Source of the DNA: Amycolatopsis thailandensis
Lineage (GTDB): Bacteria > Actinomycetota > Actinomycetes > Mycobacteriales > Pseudonocardiaceae
DNA: 64,000 bases
Direction: 5' to 3'
Assembly (NCBI RefSeq): GCF_002234405.1
Contig: NZ_NMQT01000038.1
Span: forward strand, 32,481 to 96,480
Below the pieces are notes generated by a model. It saw only the letters and a list, made by a program, of their open reading frames with translations, did not search any database and was not told the DNA's origin. The position numbers and the translations under genes are program-made. Below, in pieces: positions 8,130 to 15,459 of the stretch; the first letter of the stretch is position 1; each line of letters begins with the position of its first letter.

Positions 8130-8177
8130 TCGAATCAAGCTACACCGCAGCGGCCTGAGGTGTATAGAGTTGCGCGC
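8130..8177. promoter_or_regulatory. Divergent leaderless promoters with a PaaX-type operator candidate
   Basis: The 48-bp gap holds a leftward -10 (TAGCTT on the minus strand, 8137-8142, seven bases before GTG 8129). It also holds a rightward -10 (TAGAGT, 8165-8170, seven bases before ATG 8178). Between them lies the inverted repeat TACACCGCAG / CTGAGGTGTA at 8141-8150 and 8155-8164 (9 of 10 pairs, CGGC centre). A repressor bound there would cover both -10 elements. Confidence 0.65.
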
Positions 8178-8999
8178 ATGCCCGCATCGGCCACCCCCCA
8201 CGGCGACCCAGGACCCCAAGACCTGGTGATGACACTGCTCGGCACCTACGTGTCGCCGCGCGAGAGCCGCCGTGTCTGGTCCGGCGGCCTGGTCGCCGTG
8301 CTCGCCGGGCTCGGCTTCTCCGACGGCGCCGCGCGGATCGCGCTGGCCAGGCTCGTCCGCCGCGACCTGCTCGCGCGGCACAAGGCGGGCAGGCTCGTCC
8401 ACTACTCGCTGACCCGCCGCACGATCACGCTGCTGGAGGACGGCGACCGCCGGATCTTCTCCCTCGGCAGGCGCGAACGCGAGGCCGGGGAGTGGACCGT
8501 GCTGTGGCAGAGCATCCCGGAAAGCCGCCGCCAGGCCCGGGAACGGCTCGTGCGCCGGCTGCGTTTCCTCGGTTTCGGCCCGGTGCAGGACGGCACCTGG
8601 ATCGCCCCGCACGACCGCGAGGCCGAGGTGCTCGCCCTGCTGGCCGAACTCGACGTCTCCGAACACGCCGGGCTGATGCTCGGCAAACCGTCGCCCGCGC
8701 TCGACGTCCGGCGGTTCGCCGACCGGGCCTGGAACCTCGACGGCCTCGCCGCGCGCTACGACGCGTTCGTCCAAGATTTCGGCGGGTATTCAGGCGACTT
8801 GCCTGACGCCGAGGCGTTTCAGGTCCGAACCTGGCTGACGCACACCTTCCGCGCCTTCCCGTCGCTCGATCCGGAACTCCCGGTCGGGCTGGTGCCCGCT
8901 CCGCCGAGCCGGGCGGCCGCGGTCGAGCTTTTCCACGATCTGTATCAGGCGCTGGCCCCGGCGGCGCAACGCCATTTCGATGGAGTGACCGAATCATGA
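8178..8999 (+). CDS. PaaX-family transcriptional repressor
   Basis: A 273-residue PaaX-type regulator. Its N-terminal winged helix reads MTLLGTYVSPRESRRVWSGGLVAVLAGLGFSDGAARIALARLVRRDLL. The central PaaX domain contains RRLRFLGFGPVQDGTWIAPHDR, and the C-terminal domain has WLTHTFRAFPSLDPELP. PaaX proteins typically bind an aryl-CoA (phenylacetyl-CoA in Escherichia coli) and release their operators. Here the likely inducer is the CoA thioester made by the divergent ligase. I choose ATG 8178 over GTG 8160, because GTG 8160 lies inside the operator and before the -10. Its stop overlaps the dioxygenase start as ATGA. Confidence 0.88.
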   Translation: MPASATPHGDPGPQDLVMTLLGTYVSPRESRRVWSGGLVAVLAGLGFSDGAARIALARLVRRDLLARHKAGRLVHYSLTRRTITLLEDGDRRIFSLGRREREAGEWTVLWQSIPESRRQARERLVRRLRFLGFGPVQDGTWIAPHDREAEVLALLAELDVSEHAGLMLGKPSPALDVRRFADRAWNLDGLAARYDAFVQDFGGYSGDLPDAEAFQVRTWLTHTFRAFPSLDPELPVGLVPAPPSRAAAVELFHDLYQALAPAAQRHFDGVTES

Positions 9000-9781
9000 A
9001 CGATGACACCCAGGCCGCATTGAGTTACACGTCCTACCTTTCGCTGGACGAAGTGCTGGACGCGCAGCATCCCCGGTCCGACGAGCACGACGAATTGCTC
9101 TTCATCGTGATCCACCAAGTGTATGAACTTTGGTTCAAACAAGTTCTCCACGAGGCGCTTTACCTGCAGGAGCAACTCGAGGCGGGTAACACCGCTCACG
9201 CCACCCGCACGCTGAGGCGAATCCTGACTATCTTCAAGGTGGTGGTCGCGCAGATTGACGTGCTCGAGACGATGACTCCGAGCCAGTTCACCAGTTTCCG
9301 TGCGCGACTCGACGCTTCGAGCGGGTTCCAGTCGGCTCAGTTCCGCGTCCTGGAGGCCGTTCTCGGCCGCCGGGACGAGCGGGTGTTCGCGCATTACCCC
9401 GAGGGCGGTGACCAGCGCGCCCAGATCTCGGACGCGATGTCACGGCCGTCGCTCTTCGATTCCTTCACCACTTACCTCGCGGTGAAGGGGTACGACGTCC
9501 CGACCGGGCGCGATGTCACCAAGCCACTCGAACCCTCTCCGGCGCTCCAAGAGGTTCTGTTGCGGGTCTACCGCGACGACACCGGGCCGTCCGTGGTGGC
9601 GGAGCACCTGGTCGATCTGGACGAAGGGATGCAGGAGTGGCGGTATCGGCACGTGAAGATGGTCGAGCGCACCATCGGAGACAAGACCGGGACGGGGGGT
9701 TCGTCGGGCGCGCACTACCTGCGTACGACGCTTTTCTCCCCGATGTTCCCGGATCTCTGGGCAGTGCGGAGCAGGCTGTGA
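8996..9781 (+). CDS. kynA: Tryptophan 2,3-dioxygenase
   Basis: A 261-residue haem dioxygenase that converts L-tryptophan to N-formylkynurenine. The family's hallmark DELLFIVIHQVYELWFKQVLHE is near residue 30. RRILTIFKVVVAQIDVLETMTPSQF forms the next conserved block, and EWRYRHVKMVERTIG with TGGSSGAHYL forms the haem and substrate C-terminal part. Length and motifs match bacterial TDO. It overlaps PaaX upstream (ATGA) and kynureninase downstream (GTGA), so the three genes form one coupled unit. Catabolism rather than antibiotic synthesis is suggested by the PaaX regulator and the CoA ligase. Confidence 0.95.
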   Translation: MNDDTQAALSYTSYLSLDEVLDAQHPRSDEHDELLFIVIHQVYELWFKQVLHEALYLQEQLEAGNTAHATRTLRRILTIFKVVVAQIDVLETMTPSQFTSFRARLDASSGFQSAQFRVLEAVLGRRDERVFAHYPEGGDQRAQISDAMSRPSLFDSFTTYLAVKGYDVPTGRDVTKPLEPSPALQEVLLRVYRDDTGPSVVAEHLVDLDEGMQEWRYRHVKMVERTIGDKTGTGGSSGAHYLRTTLFSPMFPDLWAVRSRL

Positions 9782-10968
9782 CGACACTCGACGAACTCCG
9801 CGGCGACCCCAACGCGCTCGCGGCGCACTACACGCACTTCGGTGTGGCGGACCGGATCCTGCTGACGGGGCACTCGCACCAGGCGTGGCCGGACGTCGCC
9901 CGGGAAGGCCTCCTCGAAGCCTTCGCCGACGCGGCCGAAGGGGTCGACACCAAGTGGGACCGCGCTTTCGCGAAGGCCGACGAGATGCGGGCCGGGTTCC
10001 GGGCGCTGCTCGGCGACCCGCACGGCGGCATCGCGCTCGGCGCCAGCACGCACGATCTGGTGATCCGGTTCCTGTCGGCGATGGACCTCCCGAGCCGGCC
10101 GCGGCTGGTCACCACCGACGGTGAGTTCCACACACTGCGCCGCCAGCTGGGCAGGCTGGCCGAAGAAGGGGTCGAGGTCGTCCGCGTGCCGTCGTCGCCG
10201 GTCAGCACGCTGGCCGAACGCGTCGCGGCCGAGGTCACCGAAGACACCGCGGCCGTGCTCGTCTCGGCGGTGCTGTTCGAGACCTCCCGGCTCGTGCCGG
10301 GGCTGGCGCATCTCGCCGACGTCTGCCTGTCGAAGTCGGTGAACCTCGTCGTCGACGCCTACCACGCGCTCGGCGTCGTCCCGTTCTCGCTGCACGACCT
10401 CGGGCTCACCAACGCCTGGGTGCTCGGCGGCGGCTACAAGTACCTCCAGCTCGGCGAGGGCAACTGCTTCCTGCGGATGCCCGCGCACGCGCAGGAACTG
10501 CGGCCGGTCGTCACCGGCTGGTACGCCGAATTCGGCGCGCTCGCGGACGAGCGCCGACCCGGCGAGACCGCCTACGCGTCCGGATCGGACAGGTTCGCCG
10601 GCGCGACTTACGACCCGACGAGCCATTACCGGGGCGCCCGCGTCTTCCGGTTCTTCGCCGAACAAGGCCTCACCCCCGAGTTCCTGCGGGAGGTGTCGCG
10701 GCACCAGGTCGGCTTCCTCGCCGACGGTTTCGACAAGCTCGGGCTGCCCGAAGACGTCGTCACCCGCGACCGGGAGACCCCGCTGGACCGCATCGGCGGC
10801 TTCCTGTCGCTGAAGTGCGCCGACGCGGGCGGGCTGCGGGCCGCGCTCGCCGAACGCGGCGTCCGGACCGACAGCCGCGGCGAGTATCTGAGGTTCGGCC
10901 CGGCGCCGTATCTGTCCGACAGCCAACTCGACTCCGCACTTCGCGTCCTGGGCGAGATCGTCCGCTAG
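9778..10968 (+). CDS. kynU: Kynureninase
   Basis: A 396-residue PLP enzyme of fold type I that splits kynurenine into anthranilate and alanine. LVTTDGEFHTLRRQL and VSAVLFETSRLVPGLAHLADVC are typical. VVDAYHALGVVPF holds the Asp that pairs with the PLP ring nitrogen, and WVLGGGYKYLQLGEGNCFLR holds the Schiff-base Lys. Start GTG 9778 overlaps the dioxygenase stop; a longer frame upstream is a shadow of that gene. Together with the divergent CoA ligase it would feed anthranilate into a CoA-dependent pathway. Confidence 0.93.
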   Translation: MTTLDELRGDPNALAAHYTHFGVADRILLTGHSHQAWPDVAREGLLEAFADAAEGVDTKWDRAFAKADEMRAGFRALLGDPHGGIALGASTHDLVIRFLSAMDLPSRPRLVTTDGEFHTLRRQLGRLAEEGVEVVRVPSSPVSTLAERVAAEVTEDTAAVLVSAVLFETSRLVPGLAHLADVCLSKSVNLVVDAYHALGVVPFSLHDLGLTNAWVLGGGYKYLQLGEGNCFLRMPAHAQELRPVVTGWYAEFGALADERRPGETAYASGSDRFAGATYDPTSHYRGARVFRFFAEQGLTPEFLREVSRHQVGFLADGFDKLGLPEDVVTRDRETPLDRIGGFLSLKCADAGGLRAALAERGVRTDSRGEYLRFGPAPYLSDSQLDSALRVLGEIVR

Positions 10969-11085
10969 GTTTGCGGGTGTGGCACCGTCGCCGCCGGACG
11001 ACCTTCGTCGGGGACTGTGCCCTGTTCCAGGAACTTCGCACGTGAGCCACAAGCAGCGTGCACTCCACGACAAGGAGTCACCACA

Positions 11086-12156
11086 GTGACCGAAGTGTTC
11101 GGCCATGGCACCGGCCATGAGCAGGTCGTCTTCTGCCAAGACCAGGCCACCGGCCTGAAGGCCATCATCGGGATCTATTCGACGGCGCTCGGGCCGTCGC
11201 TGGGCGGGACCCGGTTCTACCCCTACGAGTCCGAGGAAGCCGCGCTCGCGGACGTCCTCGCGCTGTCGAAGGGGATGGCCTACAAGAACGCGCTCGCCGG
11301 GCTCGACCTCGGTGGCGGCAAGGCCGTCATCATCGGCGACCCCCACAAGCACAAGACCGAAGCGCTGCTTCGCGCCTTCGGCCGGTTCGTCCAGTCGCTG
11401 GGCGGCCGCTACATCACCGCCTGCGACGTGGGCACCTACGTGCAGGACATGGACATCGTCGCGCGCGAATCGGAGTTCGTGACGGGCCGCTCGCCGGAGA
11501 ACGGCGGCGCCGGCGACTCCTCCGTGCTCACCGCTTTCGGCACCTACCAGGGCATGCGCGCCTCCGCGGACGCCGTCTGGGGCGTCCCGGACCTCGCGGG
11601 CCGCAAGGTCGGCGTCGCCGGGGTCGGCAAGGTGGGGCACATCCTCGTCGGGCATTTGATCGAGGCGGGCGCGCAGGTGGTCATCACCGACGTCTCGCCC
11701 GCGGCGATCGAGCGCACCCGCGCGGCGTACCCCGCCGTCGAGGTCGTCGAAGACCTCGACGCGCTGATCCGCACCGAGCTCGACGTCTTCGCGCCGTGCG
11801 CGCTGGGCGGCGTGCTCACCGACGAGACCGTGGGCCTGCTCCGCGCCAAGATCGTCTGCGGCGCGGCCAACAACCAGCTCGCGCACCCCGGCGTCGACAA
11901 GCTGCTCGACGACCGCGGCATCCTCTTCGCGCCCGACTACCTGGTCAACGCCGGTGGCGTGATCCAGGTCGACGACGAGCGGCACGGCTTCGACTTCGCG
12001 CGGGCCAAGCGCAAGACCACGGCCATCTTCGACACCACCAAGGCGGTGTTCGCGCTGGCCAAGGCCGACGGGGTCCCGCCGGCGGCGGCGGCCGACCGGT
12101 TGGCCGAGCGCCGGATGGCGGAGATCGGCGGCCTTCGGTCGATCCTGACCGTGTAG
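11086..12156 (+). CDS. vdh: Valine (branched-chain amino acid) dehydrogenase
   Basis: A 356-residue Glu/Leu/Phe/Val dehydrogenase, NAD-dependent, that deaminates valine, leucine or isoleucine. [37 protein letters not shown] and [20 protein letters not shown] (catalytic Lys) match Streptomyces valine dehydrogenase closely. [16 protein letters not shown] is the Rossmann loop, and [11 protein letters not shown] and [11 protein letters not shown] follow. GTG 11086 is preceded by AAGGAG at 11072-11077 with eight bases between. A longer frame from 11017 lacks family similarity before this point. It stands alone, with three hairpins downstream. Confidence 0.92.
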   Translation: MTEVFGHGTGHEQVVFCQDQATGLKAIIGIYSTALGPSLGGTRFYPYESEEAALADVLALSKGMAYKNALAGLDLGGGKAVIIGDPHKHKTEALLRAFGRFVQSLGGRYITACDVGTYVQDMDIVARESEFVTGRSPENGGAGDSSVLTAFGTYQGMRASADAVWGVPDLAGRKVGVAGVGKVGHILVGHLIEAGAQVVITDVSPAAIERTRAAYPAVEVVEDLDALIRTELDVFAPCALGGVLTDETVGLLRAKIVCGAANNQLAHPGVDKLLDDRGILFAPDYLVNAGGVIQVDDERHGFDFARAKRKTTAIFDTTKAVFALAKADGVPPAAAADRLAERRMAEIGGLRSILTV

Positions 12157-12167
12157 GTCTCCCAAGC

Positions 12168-12220
12168 GCAATGAAGGGGCCTTTCATAGCAAAATTTGCT
12201 ATGAAAGGCCCCTTCATTGC
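12168..12220. repeat. 53-bp near-perfect palindrome downstream of vdh
   Basis: Two 26-base arms pair perfectly around a single A at 12194. The arms contain ATGAAGGGGCCTTTCATAGC. It starts 12 bases after the vdh stop and probably acts as its terminator. Each arm contains its own shorter palindrome (ATGAAGGGGCCTTTCAT). Confidence 0.8.
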
Positions 12221-12279
12221 ACGGACAGCCCTGCCGCGGCGGTGCCTCTCGGAGCGCTGGTCGCGGAGCCGCGCAGCGT

Positions 12280-12328
12280 TGCGAAAGCCACTTTCGCAAC
12301 CTTCAACGTTGTGAAAGTGGCTTTCGCA
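12280..12328. repeat. Nested hairpin of the GAAAGCCACTTTC family
   Basis: Arms 12280-12300 and 12308-12328 pair with one mismatch. Inside each arm GAAAGCCACTTTC or its complement GAAAGTGGCTTTC is itself nearly palindromic. It lies in the 342-bp convergent gap between vdh and the DUF5302 gene, which has no other visible gene. Confidence 0.7.
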
Positions 12329-12388
12329 TCACCGGTATCGCGCGGCGAGCCCCGAGTCACCGGGCAGCGGGCAAGGACACGGCTCGGA

Positions 12389-12443
12389 TGACGCGAAAGC
12401 CACTTTCGGGACATCAGATGCCTCGAAAGTGGCTTTCGCGTCA
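12389..12443. repeat. Second GAAAGCCACTTTC hairpin, 20-bp perfect stem
   Basis: Arms 12389-12408 and 12424-12443 pair without mismatch over a 15-base loop. The core GCGAAAGCCACTTTC is shared with the hairpin at 12280-12328, while flanks and loop differ. This indicates members of one repeat family rather than a local duplication. Confidence 0.75.
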
Positions 12444-12498
12444 GGTCCGTCCTCCCGGGCGAACCGGTCGGACCGCCGAGTCGGCGGGTGCCGGGGAC

Positions 12499-12687
12499 TC
12501 AGCCGCTCTTGCGACGGAAGGTGCGCTTGTTCGCGGCCGGGCCGTGCGCGTGCAGGTTCTTCCCGCCACCGTTCTCGTGGGCCGAGCCGGAGCGGGCCTG
12601 AGCCTGCTTGCGCTCCAGGGCTTCGCGGAACTTGCGCTTCGTGTCGTCCTCTTCGCCATCCGCTGGGGACGGTGCCGGTTCAGTCAT
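12499..12687 (-). CDS. DUF5302 domain-containing small protein
   Basis: A 62-residue, highly charged protein. An acidic start (EPAPSPADGEEDD) is followed by KRKFREALERKQAQARSGSAHE and the tail KRTFRRKSG. The 'KRKFREALERK..A..GSAH' and 'K R.FRRKSG' pattern is that of actinobacterial DUF5302. No function is known. It is basic at the C-terminus and probably cytoplasmic, perhaps bound to nucleic acid. It reads leftward into the hairpin-rich gap after vdh. Confidence 0.8.
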   Translation of the reverse strand: MTEPAPSPADGEEDDTKRKFREALERKQAQARSGSAHENGGGKNLHAHGPAANKRTFRRKSG

Positions 12688-12761
12688 TGCTACCTCCGAG
12701 GTGACGACGTGTGACCACGTCAGCCTGTCAGGAACGGACCGGCTTGGCGAGTCGATTTACG

Positions 12762-13727
12762 TCACCTGGGCGGCGCGGGAAGCTGGACCGGGCCGCCGAA
12801 CTGGATCCGGTTCCGCAGCAGGGGCCGCCAGCAGTGGTCGCACAGCAGCATCGGCTTCAGGCGGTTGCCGCAGTCCACGTGCTCCAGCGTGATGTCGGGT
12901 GCCTGTCCCGGCGCCTCGAAGCCCCGTGACCACTCGGCGATGAAGGCCAGGGCGGGGAAGAACGCGAGGCCCTTCGCCGTCAGCCGGTAGTCGTGCGCGT
13001 CGGTGCGGGTCTTCGCGGTCCCGGTCCGCAGCACGCCGACCTCCACGAGTTTCGACAGCCGCCCCGAAAGCACGCTCGGCCCGATGCCGAGTTCGCGTTC
13101 GAACTCCGAGAAATGCCGCGCCCCGAGCAGCGCGCTCACGACCAGGCCCGTCGACCAGCGGTCGCCGAGGAGTTCCATGGTGTCCGGGAAGAACATCAGC
13201 GGATCGCCCGCGAGGGACTCGGCGTCCTTGCGGCGGAAGCGTTTCGTCGCGGTCGCTTCGACGACGCCGGTGTCGTCGAGCCGCCGAGCGCGGACGTCGC
13301 GGGCGTCCACCCGGCGTTCGCAGGTGGCGCAGCCGAGCGGCGCCGAGGTGGCCAGCTCGCAGTCGAGGTGGATCAGCGTCGGCAGCACGGCACGCCGTCC
13401 CTCGACCCATTCCCTTTCCCAGGCCCAGATCGAGATCAGCAGCGGCCACAGTTCGAGACCGCGTTCGGTGAGCCGGTACTCGTGCCGGGTGCGGCGCGCG
13501 TCCCGGTACGGCGTGCGGACGAGCATGCCCGCGTCGACCATCTCGCGCAGCCGCCCGGACAGCGCGGTGGGGGAGATGCCGAGCCGCAGCCGGAGTTCCT
13601 CGTAACGGCGGAAGCGCAGGAAAAGGCTCTGCAGGATCAGCAGGGTCCACTGATCGCCGAGCAGTTCGAGTGCCCGGCGCAGCGGATCGCCCGCCGGCCT
13701 GACGCGGTGCGCCGTCGCCTCTGTCAC
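12762..13727 (-). CDS. Tandem HxlR-type regulator (two winged-helix domains in one chain)
   Basis: A 321-residue protein built from two HxlR units. Unit 1 (about residues 10-150) has RRALELLGDQWTLLILQSLF, YEELRLRLGISPTALSGRLREM and HEYRLTERGLELWPLL, then HLDCELATSAPLGCATCERRV. Unit 2 (about 170-310) has TMELLGDRWSTGLVVSALL, FSEFERELGIGPSVLSGRLSKL and HDYRLTAKGLAFFPAL, then HVDCGNRLKPMLLCDHCWRPL. The Cys/His tails look metal-binding. Ordinary HxlR proteins are about 110-150 residues and work as dimers, so one chain here may act as a built-in dimer. It is divergent from the carotenoid oxygenase gene, whose promoter carries two direct repeats 30 bp apart. Start GTG 13727. Confidence 0.88.
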   Translation of the reverse strand: MTEATAHRVRPAGDPLRRALELLGDQWTLLILQSLFLRFRRYEELRLRLGISPTALSGRLREMVDAGMLVRTPYRDARRTRHEYRLTERGLELWPLLISIWAWEREWVEGRRAVLPTLIHLDCELATSAPLGCATCERRVDARDVRARRLDDTGVVEATATKRFRRKDAESLAGDPLMFFPDTMELLGDRWSTGLVVSALLGARHFSEFERELGIGPSVLSGRLSKLVEVGVLRTGTAKTRTDAHDYRLTAKGLAFFPALAFIAEWSRGFEAPGQAPDITLEHVDCGNRLKPMLLCDHCWRPLLRNRIQFGGPVQLPAPPR

Positions 13728-13765
13728 GTAGGTGCCTCTCTAACGGTGTCGCTGTCAGCGTACCC

Positions 13766-13817
13766 CTGGCTACAGCAAAAGAAGCCTATTGACAGCTGAC
13801 TACAGAAATCATAGTGT
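13766..13817 (+). promoter_or_regulatory. Promoter of the carotenoid oxygenase gene with 30-bp-spaced direct repeats
   Basis: TTGACA at 13789-13794, 17 bases, then TAGTGT at 13812-13817 form a near-consensus promoter. Direct repeats CTGGCTACAGCAAA (13766-13779) and CTGACTACAGAAAT (13796-13809) are exactly 30 bp, about three helical turns, apart. The second lies in the -35/-10 spacer, so a bound protein would repress. The divergent tandem HxlR protein is the obvious candidate. Confidence 0.65.
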
Positions 13818-13857
13818 CTCAGCCAGTCGGTCAACGCGAACCAACCGGGGAGAACCG

Positions 13858-15330
13858 ATGACGAGCACCTCCGAGCAACCGATCCTGGTGGCGGCCGCCA
13901 CCGGTGAACCCGAGGTCAACCCGTACCTGATGGGCGTCTACGCCCCGGTCGGCGAAGAGATCGACGCGAGCGATCTCGAGGTCATCGGAAAGATCCCCGC
14001 CGACCTCAACGGCGTGTACCTGCGCAACGGGCCCAACCCCCGGTTCGAGCCGGAGGGCCGCTACCACTGGTTCGACGGCGACGGCATGATCCACGCCGTC
14101 CACCTGGAGAACGGCAAGGCCCGCTACCGCAACCGCTGGATCCGCACCAAGGCGTTCGAGGCCGAATCCGAGGCGGGCAAGGCGTTGTGGAAGGGCGTCA
14201 TGGAGTCGCCCAAGGGCAACCCGTTCGGCAACACGCACGGGCTGAACGTCAAGGACAGCGCCAACACCGACCTGATCTTCCACCGCGGCCAGGTGCTCTC
14301 CACCTGGTACATGTGCGGCACGCCGTACGCCGTCGACCCGCTCTCACTCGAGACGCTGGGCGCCGAAGACTTCCTCGGCACGCTGGTCGGCGACATGATG
14401 GCCCATCCGAAGGTCGACGAACGCACCGGCGAGATGTTCTGGTTCGACTACGGGCCCCGGCCGCCGTACCTGCGCTACGGCGTGATCAGCGCGGACGGCA
14501 AGGTCGTGAGCACGACCGAGATCGAACTCCCCGGCCCGCGCCTGCCGCACGACATGGCGATCACCGAGAACTACGCCGTCCTGATGGACTTGCCGCTGGT
14601 CCAGGACATGGAGGCGGCGCGCAACGGTCGTCACAAGCTGCTGTTCGACCGGTCGCTGCCGAGCCGGTTCGGGGTGTTGCCCCGCTACGGTAACGGTAGC
14701 CAGATCCGCTGGTTCGAAGCCAGCCCGTGCTACATCTACCACGTCGTCAACTCCTGGGAGCAGGGCGAGGAAATCGTCCTCGACGTCTGCCGCGTCCAGC
14801 GCCCGCAGCCACGCGCGGACGCGCGCACCCCGCTCGCCAAGATGCTGTCGTACCTGCGACTGGACGCTTCCCTGCACCGCTACCGGTTCAACCTGCGGAC
14901 CGGACAGTGCCTGGAGACCCAGCTCGACGACGACAACACCGAATTTCCGTCCGTCGACTCGAGGGTGGTCGGCGGCCGGAATCGCTTCTCCTACGCGGTG
15001 CACATCTCGCCGGACTCGACGCTCAAGTTCGACGGCCTGGTGTGCTACGACAATCGTGCCGGCGCCAAGACCGAGTATCGCTTCGGTCCGGGCCGGTGGG
15101 GCAGTGAGGCGCCGTTCGCACCCCGCGACGGCGCGGCCGCCGATTCCGACGACGGCTATCTGGTGACTTTCGTCCAGGACGAGCGTGAGGGGCGCTCGGA
15201 GCTGGACATCTTCGACGCCGCCGATCTCACTGCCGGACCCGTGGCCAGGGTCCTGTTGCCCCAGCGTGTCCCGCTCGGTTTTCACGCGACCTGGGTCCGG
15301 GCGGACCAGCTGGAACCTTCCTGTAACTGA
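13858..15330 (+). CDS. Carotenoid/stilbene oxygenase (carotenoid cleavage dioxygenase family)
   Basis: A 490-residue RPE65/CCD-family non-haem iron dioxygenase that cleaves a polyene or stilbene double bond. The start region has NGVYLRNGPNPRFEPEGRYHWFDGDGM. The four iron-ligand His lie in MMAHPKVD, LPHDMAIT, IYHVVNSW and the C-terminal LGFHATW. EFPSVDSRVVGGRN is the usual late motif. No signal peptide, so it is cytoplasmic. ATG 13858 is preceded by GGGGAGA. It is divergent from the tandem HxlR regulator, which probably represses it. No carotenoid synthesis gene is nearby, so an aromatic stilbene-type substrate is equally possible. Confidence 0.92.
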   Translation: MTSTSEQPILVAAATGEPEVNPYLMGVYAPVGEEIDASDLEVIGKIPADLNGVYLRNGPNPRFEPEGRYHWFDGDGMIHAVHLENGKARYRNRWIRTKAFEAESEAGKALWKGVMESPKGNPFGNTHGLNVKDSANTDLIFHRGQVLSTWYMCGTPYAVDPLSLETLGAEDFLGTLVGDMMAHPKVDERTGEMFWFDYGPRPPYLRYGVISADGKVVSTTEIELPGPRLPHDMAITENYAVLMDLPLVQDMEAARNGRHKLLFDRSLPSRFGVLPRYGNGSQIRWFEASPCYIYHVVNSWEQGEEIVLDVCRVQRPQPRADARTPLAKMLSYLRLDASLHRYRFNLRTGQCLETQLDDDNTEFPSVDSRVVGGRNRFSYAVHISPDSTLKFDGLVCYDNRAGAKTEYRFGPGRWGSEAPFAPRDGAAADSDDGYLVTFVQDEREGRSELDIFDAADLTAGPVARVLLPQRVPLGFHATWVRADQLEPSCN

Positions 15331-15396
15331 GTGATCCCCTTCGCGCCCGCCCACCAGAGGGGTGTGGGCAGGCGGCGAAGGGCCGAAAGCCGCCGT

Positions 15397-15431
15397 CCGG
15401 GTCGCCCCTTCCAGGGGGCGGGGCGACCCGG
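15397..15431 (+). terminator. GC-rich hairpin between oxygenase and thiolase
   Basis: Twelve-base arms CCGGGTCGCCCC / GGGGCGACCCGG with an 11-base loop, 66 bases after the oxygenase stop and just before the thiolase start. Confidence 0.55.
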
Positions 15432-15459
15432 GCACGGCACCAGAGGGCGGAACGGGCCG

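Noticed and set aside
11024..11034. GTTCCAGGAAC palindrome upstream of vdh as an Lrp-type site
   Set aside because: Short, single and in a region without other promoter signals; not specific enough to call.
9715..12171. Very long leftward open frame (over 800 codons) across kynureninase and valine dehydrogenase
   Set aside because: Antisense shadow of two confidently identified genes; its Asp/Val/Arg-rich translation matches no protein family.
12168..12220. A repeated peptide MKGPFIA...MKGPFIA encoded on both strands
   Set aside because: It is the translation of the two palindrome arms, with no ribosome binding site and no codon bias of a gene.
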